A stretch of 64,000 bases of DNA, taken from positions 1,612,001-1,676,000 of the forward strand of contig CAVTJG010000009.1 in assembly GCA_963735025.1 (NCBI GenBank), read 5' to 3'. The notes below the pieces were generated by a model. The model ran no database searches and was not told the origin of the DNA. It saw only the letters and a list, made by a program, of their open reading frames with translations. This stretch comes from JAABRB01 sp963735025. GTDB lineage: Bacteria; Pseudomonadota; Gammaproteobacteria; Burkholderiales; SG8-39. Of the stretch, positions 43,680-52,166 are shown piece by piece. A program made the translations under genes and the position numbers. Each line of letters opens with the position of its first letter. Position 1 is the stretch's first letter.

Positions 43680-44729
43680 ATGAAGACGCTCGTGACGCTC
43701 GTTGCGGTCTTGCTCGCGCTGCTCTGGGGTGGTGCGGTCCACGCCCAGCAGAAGGAGCGGAATGTCGCGCCGTCAACCGGTCCCGCGCGAGAGTCCGATT
43801 CGGCCGAGAAGAAGCGGCGCGCGGACGCACTCATTTCCGCCGTGGTGCGGGTGCGCACGAAAGCGCTTCCCGACGCGCGCACGAGCCGGACGCTCGGCGT
43901 CGAGCGCGAGGGCACTGGCGTCGTGATCGACGACGAGGGTCACGTCCTCACCATCGGCTACCTCGTGCTCGAGCCGGACGCGATCGAAGTCACCGGCGCT
44001 GGCAACAAGACCGTCCCCGCGCGTCTCGTCGGCTACGACCACGCCACCGGGTTCGGCCTGCTCAAGTTGCAGGGCACGCTCGACGCGAACCCCATTGTGC
44101 TCGGCGATTCGGATCCACTCGCGCTGCGCGAACCCGTCATGGTGCTGCCGTGGGGCGGCGCACAAGCGGCGTCGGTGGGGTACGTCGTGTCGCGACGGGA
44201 ATTCACGGGCGCATGGGAGTACCTGCTCGACAGCGCGATCTTCGTGGCGCCGCCGACGACGGCTTGGGCGGGCGCGGCGCTCGTGAATCGCGAATTCAAG
44301 CTGGTGGGAATCGGTTCGCTGCTCGTGCGCGACATCGGTCCGGGTGGTGAACCGATCCCGGGCAACATGTTCGTTCCCATCGATCTCGTGAAGCCCATCC
44401 TGTTCGACCTCAAATCGCGTGGACGCGCGCCCGGAGCGCCGCGGCCGTGGCTCGGCTTGCGAACCGAGTCCGTGCACGGGCGGCTCTTCGTTCTCGGCGT
44501 ATCGGAGGAAGGGCCGGCCGATCTCGCGGGCGTGAAGCGGGGTGATATCGTACTGGCGGTCGGACCGGACGCGGTCGCGACGCGGGCCGAGTTTTACCGC
44601 AAGATCTGGGCGCTCGGCCCGGCGGGAACGGACGTGCCGCTCAAGATCCTGCAGGACGGCGATACGCGCGATATCCGTATCAAGTCGATCGACCGCAGTG
44701 GTTTCTTCCGGAGCAAGCCGGCGTATTGA
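43680..44729 (+). CDS. HtrA/DegP-like protein with PDZ domain and no catalytic triad
   Basis: 349 residues with a signal peptide ending VHAQQ. The chymotrypsin-like fold is recognisable: GTGVVIDDEGHVLTIGYLVL, VGYDHATGFGLLKLQGTLDA, then VMVLPWGG and a PDZ domain (about 245-340, GVSEEGPADLAGVKRGDIVL). At the triad, Tyr replaces His (LTIGYLV, near 94), Gly replaces Asp (GFGLLK, near 124) and the GNSGG loop reads AWAGAA (195-200), so Ala replaces Ser. It cannot be a protease and probably binds or chaperones a periplasmic partner. It lies 84 bases upstream of an exported dioxygenase. Confidence 0.88.
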   Translation: MKTLVTLVAVLLALLWGGAVHAQQKERNVAPSTGPARESDSAEKKRRADALISAVVRVRTKALPDARTSRTLGVEREGTGVVIDDEGHVLTIGYLVLEPDAIEVTGAGNKTVPARLVGYDHATGFGLLKLQGTLDANPIVLGDSDPLALREPVMVLPWGGAQAASVGYVVSRREFTGAWEYLLDSAIFVAPPTTAWAGAALVNREFKLVGIGSLLVRDIGPGGEPIPGNMFVPIDLVKPILFDLKSRGRAPGAPRPWLGLRTESVHGRLFVLGVSEEGPADLAGVKRGDIVLAVGPDAVATRAEFYRKIWALGPAGTDVPLKILQDGDTRDIRIKSIDRSGFFRSKPAY

Positions 44730-44813
44730 ATGCCATTGAAACTTCCGCCGGATCCCGGCGTCGAACGTCATCTTGCGTTGCGCGCGTCCTCCAACACCAT
44801 CGAAAGAACCGCC

Positions 44814-45482
44814 ATGAATACAGTTGCGCAATCCAGACGGCAGTTGCTCATCGCGGGCGCGGCGACGCTGGCCGGCGCTGCGATCGTCGTGCCCCGCTGG
44901 GCCCGCGCCGCGGAGCAGTTCGCCACCCCGTCGCAGGGCCTCGGGCCGTTCTATCCGTACGGGCCGGAGGTCGAGCGCGACGCGGATCTCGTTCATGTGA
45001 AGGGCGGAAACGGTGTCGCGAAGGGAGAAATCACGCTCCTTTCAGGGCGCGTGCTCGATGCGCGCGGGCGACCGGTGGGCGGCGTGCAAGTGGAGATCTG
45101 GCAGTGCGATGCGTTCGGCCGCTACCACCATCCGCGCGACGGCCGCAATGCGCCGCTCGATCCGAACTTCCAGGGTTACGGCGTCTTCACCACGGGCGCG
45201 GACGGCGCCTATCGCTTCCGCACGATCAAGCCGGTGCCGTATCCGGGCCGCACGCCGCACATCCACTTCCGCATCGCCGGGCGGGACATTCCCTATCTCG
45301 CCACGCAGATGTACATCGCGGGCTTTCCGCAGAATGACGGCGACTTCCTGCTGAGCAGCATCGTCGATCCGAAAGCGCGCGAGTTGCTGCTGGTGCGCTT
45401 CGAACCGATCGCGGGCGCCTCCGAGCTTTCCGCGCGCTTCGACATCACGCTCGCAAACAACGGTACGTTGCAGCGCGGGTAG
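44814..45482 (+). CDS. Tat-exported intradiol ring-cleavage dioxygenase
   Basis: 222 residues. MNTVAQSRRQLLIAGAATLA is a twin-arginine-type signal, cleaved near WARAAE. The domain is that of protocatechuate 3,4-dioxygenase: GLGPFYPYGPEVERDADL, LSGRVLDARGRPVGGVQVEI, the iron tyrosines in FGRYHH (Tyr104) and FQGYGVFTT (Tyr122) and the iron histidines in RTPHIHFRI (149 and 151). It opens a catechol-type ring between the hydroxyls. Export is unusual but known in this group and suggests action on phenolics or lignin-like material outside the cytoplasm. Confidence 0.9.
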   Translation: MNTVAQSRRQLLIAGAATLAGAAIVVPRWARAAEQFATPSQGLGPFYPYGPEVERDADLVHVKGGNGVAKGEITLLSGRVLDARGRPVGGVQVEIWQCDAFGRYHHPRDGRNAPLDPNFQGYGVFTTGADGAYRFRTIKPVPYPGRTPHIHFRIAGRDIPYLATQMYIAGFPQNDGDFLLSSIVDPKARELLLVRFEPIAGASELSARFDITLANNGTLQRG

Positions 45483-45506
45483 GGAGCGTTCCGGCCGACG
45501 CTCCGG

Positions 45507-46581
45507 TCAAGGCTTCCCGTCGACCAGGACGACGAACCAGCCGGTGCTTTCGATCCGGGCCGCCAGCACCTTGCGTCTCATCGATCTTCATGTCGATCAC
45601 GTCGGACGCGCCGGGTCGCGCGGCCCTGGCGAGGATTTGCTCCGTCACCTCGTTGACCCGATCGAACCGGGAGATCACCGCGCCCGGTTCGAACTTTTTC
45701 GCGAGTGCCGCGGACGAGCGATAGAACAGCACGGCCGCCTTCTTCTCACTGTTCACGTGCTCGAGCTCGGCTGCAAGCCCGGGATCGCTGGCATCGATCG
45801 CCAGCCCGCGCTTGTCGATGATGAAGGCGCTCGCCGAATCTCCCCTGGCCAGATGGGTCAGCACGGACCGGGAAAGCTGCTTCAGCGTGATGTCGCGCGA
45901 AGTGACGCCGAGCAGGCGTTCGCCCGCGTAGACCGGGTAGGAAGCGGTGATCATCATCCCGGCTCCGACCAGGTCCAGGTACGGCTCGGTCCAGCCGACC
46001 GCCCGGCGACCGAAATCCGCCGCCGTGTAGTACACCTGCCTGGTCGGCATCGCGTTGTTCACCGCCTCGTCCATCGGCACGTACGGATAGATCAGCATCA
46101 TGTCGTCGGGGGTGGTCAGGTAGACCCACGAAAAATCGAAGCTCCGGTAGGCGGCGCGAAAGATCGGTAGCAGTCGCTCGAAGTCCCGGAGATGTGCCAC
46201 CGTCTCCTCGGTGACAGTGTTGCCGCGGTAGTTGTAGAAGCCGGGGAAAGCCGCCTGGAACGCGGGTGTCGGCATGCCTTCCGGCCAGGTCCGAAAACCG
46301 GTCGTGCTTCCTTTGGTCGTGCCGCGACCGATCCAGGCGGCCTTATCCGCGTCGGTGACCGGGGCCTGCTGCGCGGCCAGCGTGCGGTACTCATCGCCTA
46401 ACGCGCGCGTGCTGGCCGCAACGTCGCGAAAAACCGCGTCGATCCTGTCGGCAGCCAGCTGCACCAGCGATTTCAGCGGGCCGTCGCTGTCCGCGGCCTG
46501 GGCAGGCGTCGCACAGTGCACTGCGACGAGGTACAAAATCAAAAATGCAGTCGATCGATTTCGAAGACGGTAGGTGAACAT
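45507..46581 (-). CDS. exported cache-domain protein, frame break near the C-terminus
   Basis: Signal peptide AFLILYLVAVHCATPAQA, then a double-cache-like (PDC) ligand-binding region: FSWVYLTTPDDMMLIYPYVP, TEPYLDLVGAGMMITASYPV, YAGERLLGVTSRDITLKQLS and IIDKRGLAI. The open frame ends at 45445 with an Arg-rich tail. The neighbouring frame gives KVLAARIESTGWFVVLVDGK and a stop at 45509-45507, the normal end of a cache domain (about 357 residues), so one extra base lies near 45578. No signalling output domain is attached, so it may be a periplasmic sensor subunit or stand alone. Confidence 0.78.
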
Positions 46582-46646
46582 CTCGGTGATAACCCTTCAG
46601 AAACCAGAAACCCCGATCCGTCGGCAATAGCGGAAGCTCAGCTCAA

Positions 46647-46727
46647 GTCATCCCCGCGCAAGCGGGGATCCGGCATTCCCTTGATCGAGTCAGCGCAGTC
46701 TGGGTTCCCGCGTTCGCGGGAATGACG
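46647..46727. repeat. GTCATTCCCGCG palindrome family, copy 6
   Basis: GTCATCCCCGCGCAAGCGGG with GATCC at left; GGGTTCCCGCGTTCGCGGGA with ATGACG at right, then AACTTCTTC, a tail shared with copies 4 and 7. It lies between divergent genes. Confidence 0.85.
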
Positions 46728-46810
46728 AACTTCTTCTGACTATCCTTGATGGCCAGTATAGTTCAGGCTGCCGCGCGATCGTAGCCGGCGCCTTGCGGAT
46801 TTCTGGAGAG

Positions 46811-47503
46811 ATGGCTGTTTCAAAGCACCCTGAAGAGCGACCACGCATCGTTCTTATCCACGCCGTACGCATGGCGATGCAGCCGATCGAGGACGCGTTT
46901 CGTGCCGACTGGCCGGATGTCGAGCGTGTCAATCTGCTCGACGACTCGCTCAGCGTCGACCGGTCAAAGGCGCGTGATCTCCAGCCCGCGATGTTCGAGC
47001 GCTTCCGGGCGTTGACCGACTACGCCGAGACGATCGGCGCGGCGGGATTGCTGTTCACGTGCTCGGCGTTCGGCCCCGCGATCGAAGCGGCGCGGGCCGG
47101 ACGGGCGTTCCCGGTGCTCAAGCCGAACGAGGCGATGTTCGAGGACGCGCTCGCACGCGGTGCGCGCGTCGGCATGGTGGCGACATTCGAGCCGAGCATC
47201 GCGCCGATGGAGCAGGAATTCCGGGTGTTTGCGCAGCTGCGCCGTCCGGGAGCGGAACTGCGCTCGATCTTTGTTGCCGATGCCATGGATGCGCTCAACG
47301 CGGGCGACGGCGATCGCCACGATCGGCTCATCGCGGCGCGCGTTGCCGAACTCGCCGATTGCGACGCCTTGCTGCTCGCCCAGTTCTCCACTGCGCGCGC
47401 GGCGCCGGCCGTTTCTGCGGTGGTGAAATGCCCCGTGCTCACGAGCCCGCGCAGTGCGGTCGATCGACTGAAAGCCGCTATCATCGGGAATCTTTCGGAC
47501 TGA
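46811..47503 (+). CDS. Asp/Glu racemase family protein
   Basis: 230 residues started at ATG 46811 behind CTGGAGAG. The two catalytic cysteines of the aspartate/glutamate/hydantoin racemase and maleate isomerase fold are visible: LLFTCSAFGPAIEAAR (Cys84) and VVKCPVLTSPRSAVDRL (about Cys206). The loop FPVLKPNEAMFEDAL binds the carboxylate. It probably isomerises a dicarboxylate or amino acid. The MFS gene begins 35 bases later, so uptake and isomerisation are likely linked. Confidence 0.88.
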   Translation: MAVSKHPEERPRIVLIHAVRMAMQPIEDAFRADWPDVERVNLLDDSLSVDRSKARDLQPAMFERFRALTDYAETIGAAGLLFTCSAFGPAIEAARAGRAFPVLKPNEAMFEDALARGARVGMVATFEPSIAPMEQEFRVFAQLRRPGAELRSIFVADAMDALNAGDGDRHDRLIAARVAELADCDALLLAQFSTARAAPAVSAVVKCPVLTSPRSAVDRLKAAIIGNLSD

Positions 47504-47538
47504 CCTCGCGGGCCCCGCCCGCGCATTCGACGCGGAGC

Positions 47539-48762
47539 ATGATGCGCATGACCGGCAAGACGACGATATCGCCGACGACAGTGCTCGTTTGCGGTGCGCT
47601 GATCCTTTCGATCTCGCTCGGCATCCGTCACGGGTTCGGACTGTTCCTGCAGCCCATGAGCCTCGACATGGGCTGGGGGCGCGAGGTGTTTTCCTTCGCG
47701 ATTGCCATACAGAACCTCATCTGGGGCATCGCGCAGCCGTTCACCGGCTCGATCGCGGACCGGTTCGGCGCAGGGCGCGCAATCATCGTGGGCGCGATTC
47801 TCTACGTCGCCGGTCTGGCGCTGATGGCCGTCTCGAGTACCCCGGGATTACTGACGCTGAGCGCAGGTTTTCTCATCGGCTTCGGGCTCTCCGGCACCAC
47901 CTTTTCCATAGTGTTCGGCGCCGTGAGCCGCGCGCTGCCGCCGGAGAAGCGCAGTCTCGGAATGGGCATCGCCGGAGCGGTCGGCTCGGCCGGCCAGTTC
48001 ATCATGCTGCCCGGTTCGATGGCGTTGATCTCGGGATTCGGCTGGGCCATCGCACTCGTCGCGATCGCTGCCATCGCGGCGCTGATGGTGCCCCTGGCCT
48101 TGCCGTTGAGCGAAAAGCAGGCCGTCGCGCGCCAGCCGACCGATATCTCTGTGCGCGCGGCCTTCGGCGAAGCGTATCGGCATAACGGCTTCCGGTTGCT
48201 CTCGTTCGGCTACTTCGTATGCGGATTCCAGGTGGTCTTCATCGGCCTGCACCTGCCCGCGTTTCTCGTCGACCGTGGCATGTCGCCCGAGACTGGAATG
48301 ATCGTGCTGGCGCTGGTCGGTCTCTTCAACATCGCCGGCTCGCTTCTGGCGGGCTACCTGGGCGGGCGGTTTCCGAAGCCGTGGCTCCTCGCCGGGATCT
48401 ACGCGGCGCGCGGCGTCATCATCGCGCTCTTTGCATTCCTCGTGCCGATCAGCCCGGCATCGGCTTATATGTTTGGCATTGCGATGGGCTTCTTCTGGCT
48501 CTCGACCGTTCCCCTCACGAACGGCGTCGTGGCAACCGTGTTCGGCGTGCGCAACATGGCCATGATCGGGGGCGTCGCCTTCCTCTTCCATCAGGTCGGC
48601 GCGTTCATGGGCGGGTGGCTCGGCGGCTATCTTTTCGATCGGACCGGCAGCTACGACGTGGTCTGGGCGATCTGCATCGGTCTATCGGTGGTGGCGATGC
48701 TGCTGAACCTGCCCATCAAGGAACGGCCGATCGCGCGGCTCAGCGGAGCAGCTTCGACGTGA
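47539..48762 (+). CDS. MFS transporter next to the racemase gene
   Basis: 407 residues and about twelve membrane helices. GIRHGFGLFLQPMSLDMGWG with RFGAGRAIIVGAILYVAG is the N-terminal pattern of OFA/monocarboxylate-type carriers. The C-terminal half shares FGYFVCGFQVVFIGLHLPAF and DRTGSYDVVWA with the carrier at 40822, so the two are paralogues. Start at the first of three nearby ATGs; the exact one is uncertain. The stop overlaps a tiny membrane gene (GTGA). Confidence 0.9.
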   Translation: MMRMTGKTTISPTTVLVCGALILSISLGIRHGFGLFLQPMSLDMGWGREVFSFAIAIQNLIWGIAQPFTGSIADRFGAGRAIIVGAILYVAGLALMAVSSTPGLLTLSAGFLIGFGLSGTTFSIVFGAVSRALPPEKRSLGMGIAGAVGSAGQFIMLPGSMALISGFGWAIALVAIAAIAALMVPLALPLSEKQAVARQPTDISVRAAFGEAYRHNGFRLLSFGYFVCGFQVVFIGLHLPAFLVDRGMSPETGMIVLALVGLFNIAGSLLAGYLGGRFPKPWLLAGIYAARGVIIALFAFLVPISPASAYMFGIAMGFFWLSTVPLTNGVVATVFGVRNMAMIGGVAFLFHQVGAFMGGWLGGYLFDRTGSYDVVWAICIGLSVVAMLLNLPIKERPIARLSGAAST

Positions 48763-48899
48763 CCCGGCGGCAGCGCGTCGCACTGTGGATCACGCTCGGC
48801 ATTGCGGGCGCCGTCGTGCTCGGCGTGGCGGCGGCGGGCTACCGGCGCACCGATCTGCTGCTGCTCTACGAGAACATCGTCATCTTCTGCACCACCTGA
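48759..48899 (+). CDS. 46-residue membrane peptide coupled to the MFS gene
   Basis: A GTG overlapping the MFS stop opens VTRRQRVALWITLGIAGAVV, one membrane helix, and ends YENIVIFCTT. The four-base overlap is the same coupling seen elsewhere in this window. It could be an accessory of the carrier. No family recognised. Confidence 0.5.
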   Translation: MTRRQRVALWITLGIAGAVVLGVAAAGYRRTDLLLLYENIVIFCTT

Positions 48900-48915
48900 T
48901 GTGATGCGGTTTTTT

Positions 48916-49030
48916 CCCCTCCTTTTCAAGGAGGGGTGCCCGCGAAGCGGGCGGGGTGGTTCAAGTTGCGATTTAGCTCACCACCACCCCGTCGCCTGTG
49001 GCGCCACCCCTCTTCCTCTAGGAGGAGGGG
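48916..49030. repeat. CCCCTCCTTTTCAAGGAGGGG-type inverted repeat element
   Basis: A hairpin at 48916-48936 is followed by GGGGTGGTT (48952-48960) and, inverted, CCACCACCCC (48981-48990) and CTAGGAGGAGGGG to 49030, so the outer arms also pair. It lies between convergent genes and could act as a two-way terminator. It is a second extragenic repeat type, unrelated to the GTCATTCCCGCG family. Confidence 0.6.
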
Positions 49031-49060
49031 GAAATTCCTGCTGCGCTCCCCAGTACCCGC

Positions 49061-49921
49061 TCAATTCCCGCGCCGGTTCGCCTGCACCATCCGGTACATG
49101 CCCTCGACGTTCAGCTCGTACATCTGCTTGTAGCCGCCCCACGACGCGTACTGCGGCAGCTTCACCATCTGCTTGATCTCGTCGAGCGACTTGCCTTCGC
49201 GCGCGAGCTTAAGCACTTCGGCGCGCAGCGTCTCCAGGTAGATCCGGTGGTCGGTGGCATCGCTCTTGGTGCCCATCTGACCGTGACCGGGGGCGAGAAT
49301 GTCGAAATCCATCATCTCCACGCGCCGGATCGATTCGATCCATTCATCGAGGTACGCGTCCGGAAAATCGCGGAATGCGACCGTCTTCACGGGAATGAAG
49401 TCGACGGCGTAGAGCACCCGCTCGGCGGGAAAGCGCATCACGATCATGTTGTCGGAGTGGTTCTTTCCCAGGTAACTCAGCTCGACGATCGTGCCGCCTA
49501 GGTCGATGGTCATCGCGTCGGAGAACGTCACCTGCGGGATTGCCGTCGGCCGCTTCTCGCCGATGATCACCTTCTTCGCATTCTCGTGCGCCACGATCGT
49601 CGCAGTGTCCGCGAACACCTCGCCACCCGAGCTGTGATCCGCGTGGTCGTGGCTGTAGACGAGAAACTTCACCGGGACGTTGAACCGCTTGGCGAGCTCC
49701 GCTTTCAGCCACTTCGCGGCGTCCGCGTTGATCGGGTCGGTCGCGATGATTCCCGCGGGCGTGACCGCGAACACCGAGAAATGAAAGTTGTTGCGGAAGC
49801 GATAGACGTTGTCCTTGATCTGGGTGATCTCGCGGACCGGGGGATTCGGGGCCTGCGCGCGAACGGCGGCAGGAACGCAGATCGTTGCGACCAGCAAGGC
49901 AGTGGCAAGGCGAAGATGCAT
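49061..49921 (-). CDS. exported metallo-beta-lactamase-fold hydrolase
   Basis: 286 residues from ATG 49921 behind TAGGAGGAG. Signal peptide to about residue 23 (AVRAQ). The zinc motif HxHxDH is intact (LVYSHDHADHSSGGEVF), with a later Asp in LYAVDFIPVKT and a His in LAPGHGQMG. The fold belongs to the SoxH/quinoprotein-relay-like group, with long C-terminal helices (REGKSLDEIKQMVKLPQYAS). It acts in the periplasm on an unknown ester or thioester. No PQQ enzyme is adjacent. Confidence 0.85.
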   Translation of the reverse strand: MHLRLATALLVATICVPAAVRAQAPNPPVREITQIKDNVYRFRNNFHFSVFAVTPAGIIATDPINADAAKWLKAELAKRFNVPVKFLVYSHDHADHSSGGEVFADTATIVAHENAKKVIIGEKRPTAIPQVTFSDAMTIDLGGTIVELSYLGKNHSDNMIVMRFPAERVLYAVDFIPVKTVAFRDFPDAYLDEWIESIRRVEMMDFDILAPGHGQMGTKSDATDHRIYLETLRAEVLKLAREGKSLDEIKQMVKLPQYASWGGYKQMYELNVEGMYRMVQANRRGN

Positions 49922-50004
49922 GGGGACTCCTCCTATCGAGATTTGCACGGCTGAGGGTAAACGATCCGTGCCGGCCGGTTATTCCACGCGCCGAGCAACA
50001 AGGA

Positions 50005-51324
50005 TCAGGTGGTCTGCTCGAGCAGGCCGGAGAGCAGCGTCGCGATTCCCAGGAAGGAAAAGAAACCGGCTACGTCGGTGACCGTGGTGAGCACGATCGA
50101 GGACGACTGTGCAGGGTCCTGCCCGAACCGGCGCAGCATGATCGGCACGAGCGCGCCCGCGATTCCGGCGATCACCATGGAAATCACCATGGCGCTCGAG
50201 ATCACGACGACGAGCCCCGTCGAGCGGCTCCAGAAGTACACGCCGAGCGCGGTGGTCAGCGCCACCGCGATACCGTTCGTCAGCCCGACCGCGGCCTCTT
50301 TGAAGACGACCTTGGGCCAGTGGCGCAAGCTGATCTCGCGCAGGAACAGCCCGCGCATGGTCACCGCGAGGGCCTGCGCGCCGGCGTTGCCCGACTGGCC
50401 GGCCACCACGGGCAGCAGCACGGCAAGCGCGGTGAACTTGGCGATCGTGTTCTCGAAGAGCCCCACCACGGCTGCCGCGAGAAACGCGGTGAGCAGATTG
50501 ATCTGCAGCCAGGGGAGGCGCTTGATCACCGCGAAGACAGGACTCGAGAGGGCGCGCTCGTCCGGGCTCGCGCCGACCATGGTCTGGATGTCCGCACTGG
50601 TTTCCTGCTCGATTGCGGACATGAGCGCGGCCTGGCGGATGACCCCGACGAATCGCCCGTCGCTCGTCACCACGGGAAGCTCGGTGATCGGCTGCTGCTG
50701 CAGAACGTTCACGACGTCCTCGCGCGGATCGAGGTCCTGCACCACGGCGATCAGGCCGCGCGTGATCTCGCGTAGCGGTTGGGCTTCGTCCGCAACGGCG
50801 AGATCCTGGATCTCCACCCGCCCGGTGAGCCGGCCCTCGTCGTCCACGACGAAGAGCTCGCGCATGCCACGCCGCTTGATCGTGCGCAGTCGCATGAGCG
50901 CCTCGGCCACAGTCAGCCCCGCGCGAAGCGGGGTCACGCGCGGGTCCATCAAGCGTCCCGCCGAATCGTCGGAGTAGTCGAGCAGCTGGCGCAGCTCCTG
51001 CGCGATCTGGGGATCCAGCTTGCGCATCCGCGTGTCGCGTTCCTCCCGGTCGAGCTGGGCGAGCACGGCCGCGCTCGCGATCGGCTCCGCATCGGTGAGC
51101 AGCCGCTTCGCAAGATCTTCCGGGACGACCTCGAGCACGGCGCGCGCTGCGTCAGGGCCCAGCACCTGCCAGGCGCGCACCGCCGCGTGCACGGGCTGCG
51201 CGACCAGCAATGCGGCGGCATCTTCGGGAGACATCGCCTCGAGGCGGCGCGCGGCCTCGTGCGGATAGTCGAGCAGGAAGCGCCGGTTGAGCGCGGCGAT
51301 CGCGGGAAGTGCCTCAGTGGTCAT
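50005..51324 (-). CDS. mgtE: MgtE magnesium transporter
   Basis: 439 residues: N-terminal helical MgtE_N domain (about 20-125, with LDPQIAQELRQLLDYSDDSA and AGRLMDPRV), two CBS domains (about 125-250) and five membrane helices (about 280-439) with the pore signature VVAGQSGNAGAQALAVTMRG. The cytoplasmic domains sense magnesium and close the channel. Length matches the family. It is the last gene of a three-gene unit with a membrane-free MgtE-N/CBS protein (8-base gap) and an MscS-like channel. Confidence 0.95.
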   Translation of the reverse strand: MTTEALPAIAALNRRFLLDYPHEAARRLEAMSPEDAAALLVAQPVHAAVRAWQVLGPDAARAVLEVVPEDLAKRLLTDAEPIASAAVLAQLDREERDTRMRKLDPQIAQELRQLLDYSDDSAGRLMDPRVTPLRAGLTVAEALMRLRTIKRRGMRELFVVDDEGRLTGRVEIQDLAVADEAQPLREITRGLIAVVQDLDPREDVVNVLQQQPITELPVVTSDGRFVGVIRQAALMSAIEQETSADIQTMVGASPDERALSSPVFAVIKRLPWLQINLLTAFLAAAVVGLFENTIAKFTALAVLLPVVAGQSGNAGAQALAVTMRGLFLREISLRHWPKVVFKEAAVGLTNGIAVALTTALGVYFWSRSTGLVVVISSAMVISMVIAGIAGALVPIMLRRFGQDPAQSSSIVLTTVTDVAGFFSFLGIATLLSGLLEQTT

Positions 51325-51332
51325 CGGTGGAC

Positions 51333-52166
51333 TTATACATCGGCGTTGCCGCCGGTAACTGTGACACGGTGACGGCTGACGAGTCCCGAGAGCGCGTCCC
51401 AGTAGCTGCGCGTGAGCATTCCGGAAAGCGACTCCGACGACGTTTCGCGCGAGCCGCGGGTGCTGCGCGTGAGCGCTCGTACGAGTGTCGCGCGGCGCAG
51501 CACACCGACGAGCCGGTCTCCGCGTTCCACGACCGGGAGCGAAGCAGACTGCTCCCAGCCCCGATGCGTCGCCGCACCGGAGAGCGGGGCAACGGCCGCC
51601 AGGACGGCCGGGGGCTCGCCAAGCACCGACCCGAGCTGCGCCGTATCGTGCGCGCGCAGCAGGGCGGCGATCTCGACCAACCCGAGGAGTCGCTCGCCTG
51701 GACCGATGACGTGGATGCGGGCGGTGTCGGTGGTGCCGACGCGCACGCGTGCGACCGCGTCGCGGATCTCCGTCTCGGGCGGCAATGCGATGATGTCCGG
51801 ATCGGCCCAGGCACCGACCGAATCCTCCGGATAACCGAGCAGCATTCGCGAGGCCACCGCGACCGCGGTCGGGAGGCCCTCGACGAGACGCGCACGGCGT
51901 GGTTCCTGGATGTGCCGCAGCACGGCGACCGCAGGCTGCACGCCAATCGACGTGAGCAGCGCCATCGCGCGGTCGTTGTCCAGGATGCCCAGGACGCGGG
52001 CCGCTGTCGGCGGCAACATCGCAGCCAGCACCGGCCCGCCGAGCCGCGGGGGCACCTGCGCGAACAGCGCCGCGGCGTCCGTCGCCGAAAGCGTCGCAAG
52101 CTCGCGCGCCGCGTCGACCGGGTGCGCGTCGAGGAAAGTGTGAGTGAGATCCTCGGCGTCAGCCAT
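51333..52166 (-). CDS. MgtE-N/CBS protein without membrane part
   Basis: 277 residues. Residues 10-110 repeat the MgtE_N helical pattern (FLDAHPVDAARELATLSATD, then RMLLGYPEDSVGAWADPDII), and 115-245 form a CBS pair (RIHVIGPGERLLGLVEIAAL; ASLPVVERGDRLVGVLRRA). It ends without any membrane helix. This is the sensor half of a magnesium channel on its own, so it may mix with or gate MgtE, or tune the MscS-like neighbour. It overlaps the channel gene by eight bases. Confidence 0.88.
   Translation of the reverse strand: MADAEDLTHTFLDAHPVDAARELATLSATDAAALFAQVPPRLGGPVLAAMLPPTAARVLGILDNDRAMALLTSIGVQPAVAVLRHIQEPRRARLVEGLPTAVAVASRMLLGYPEDSVGAWADPDIIALPPETEIRDAVARVRVGTTDTARIHVIGPGERLLGLVEIAALLRAHDTAQLGSVLGEPPAVLAAVAPLSGAATHRGWEQSASLPVVERGDRLVGVLRRATLVRALTRSTRGSRETSSESLSGMLTRSYWDALSGLVSRHRVTVTGGNADV

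Noticed and set aside
50005..51324. Idea that MgtE is truncated because of the separate MgtE-N/CBS gene
   Set aside because: MgtE itself has its own N-domain, CBS pair and five helices; the separate protein is additional.
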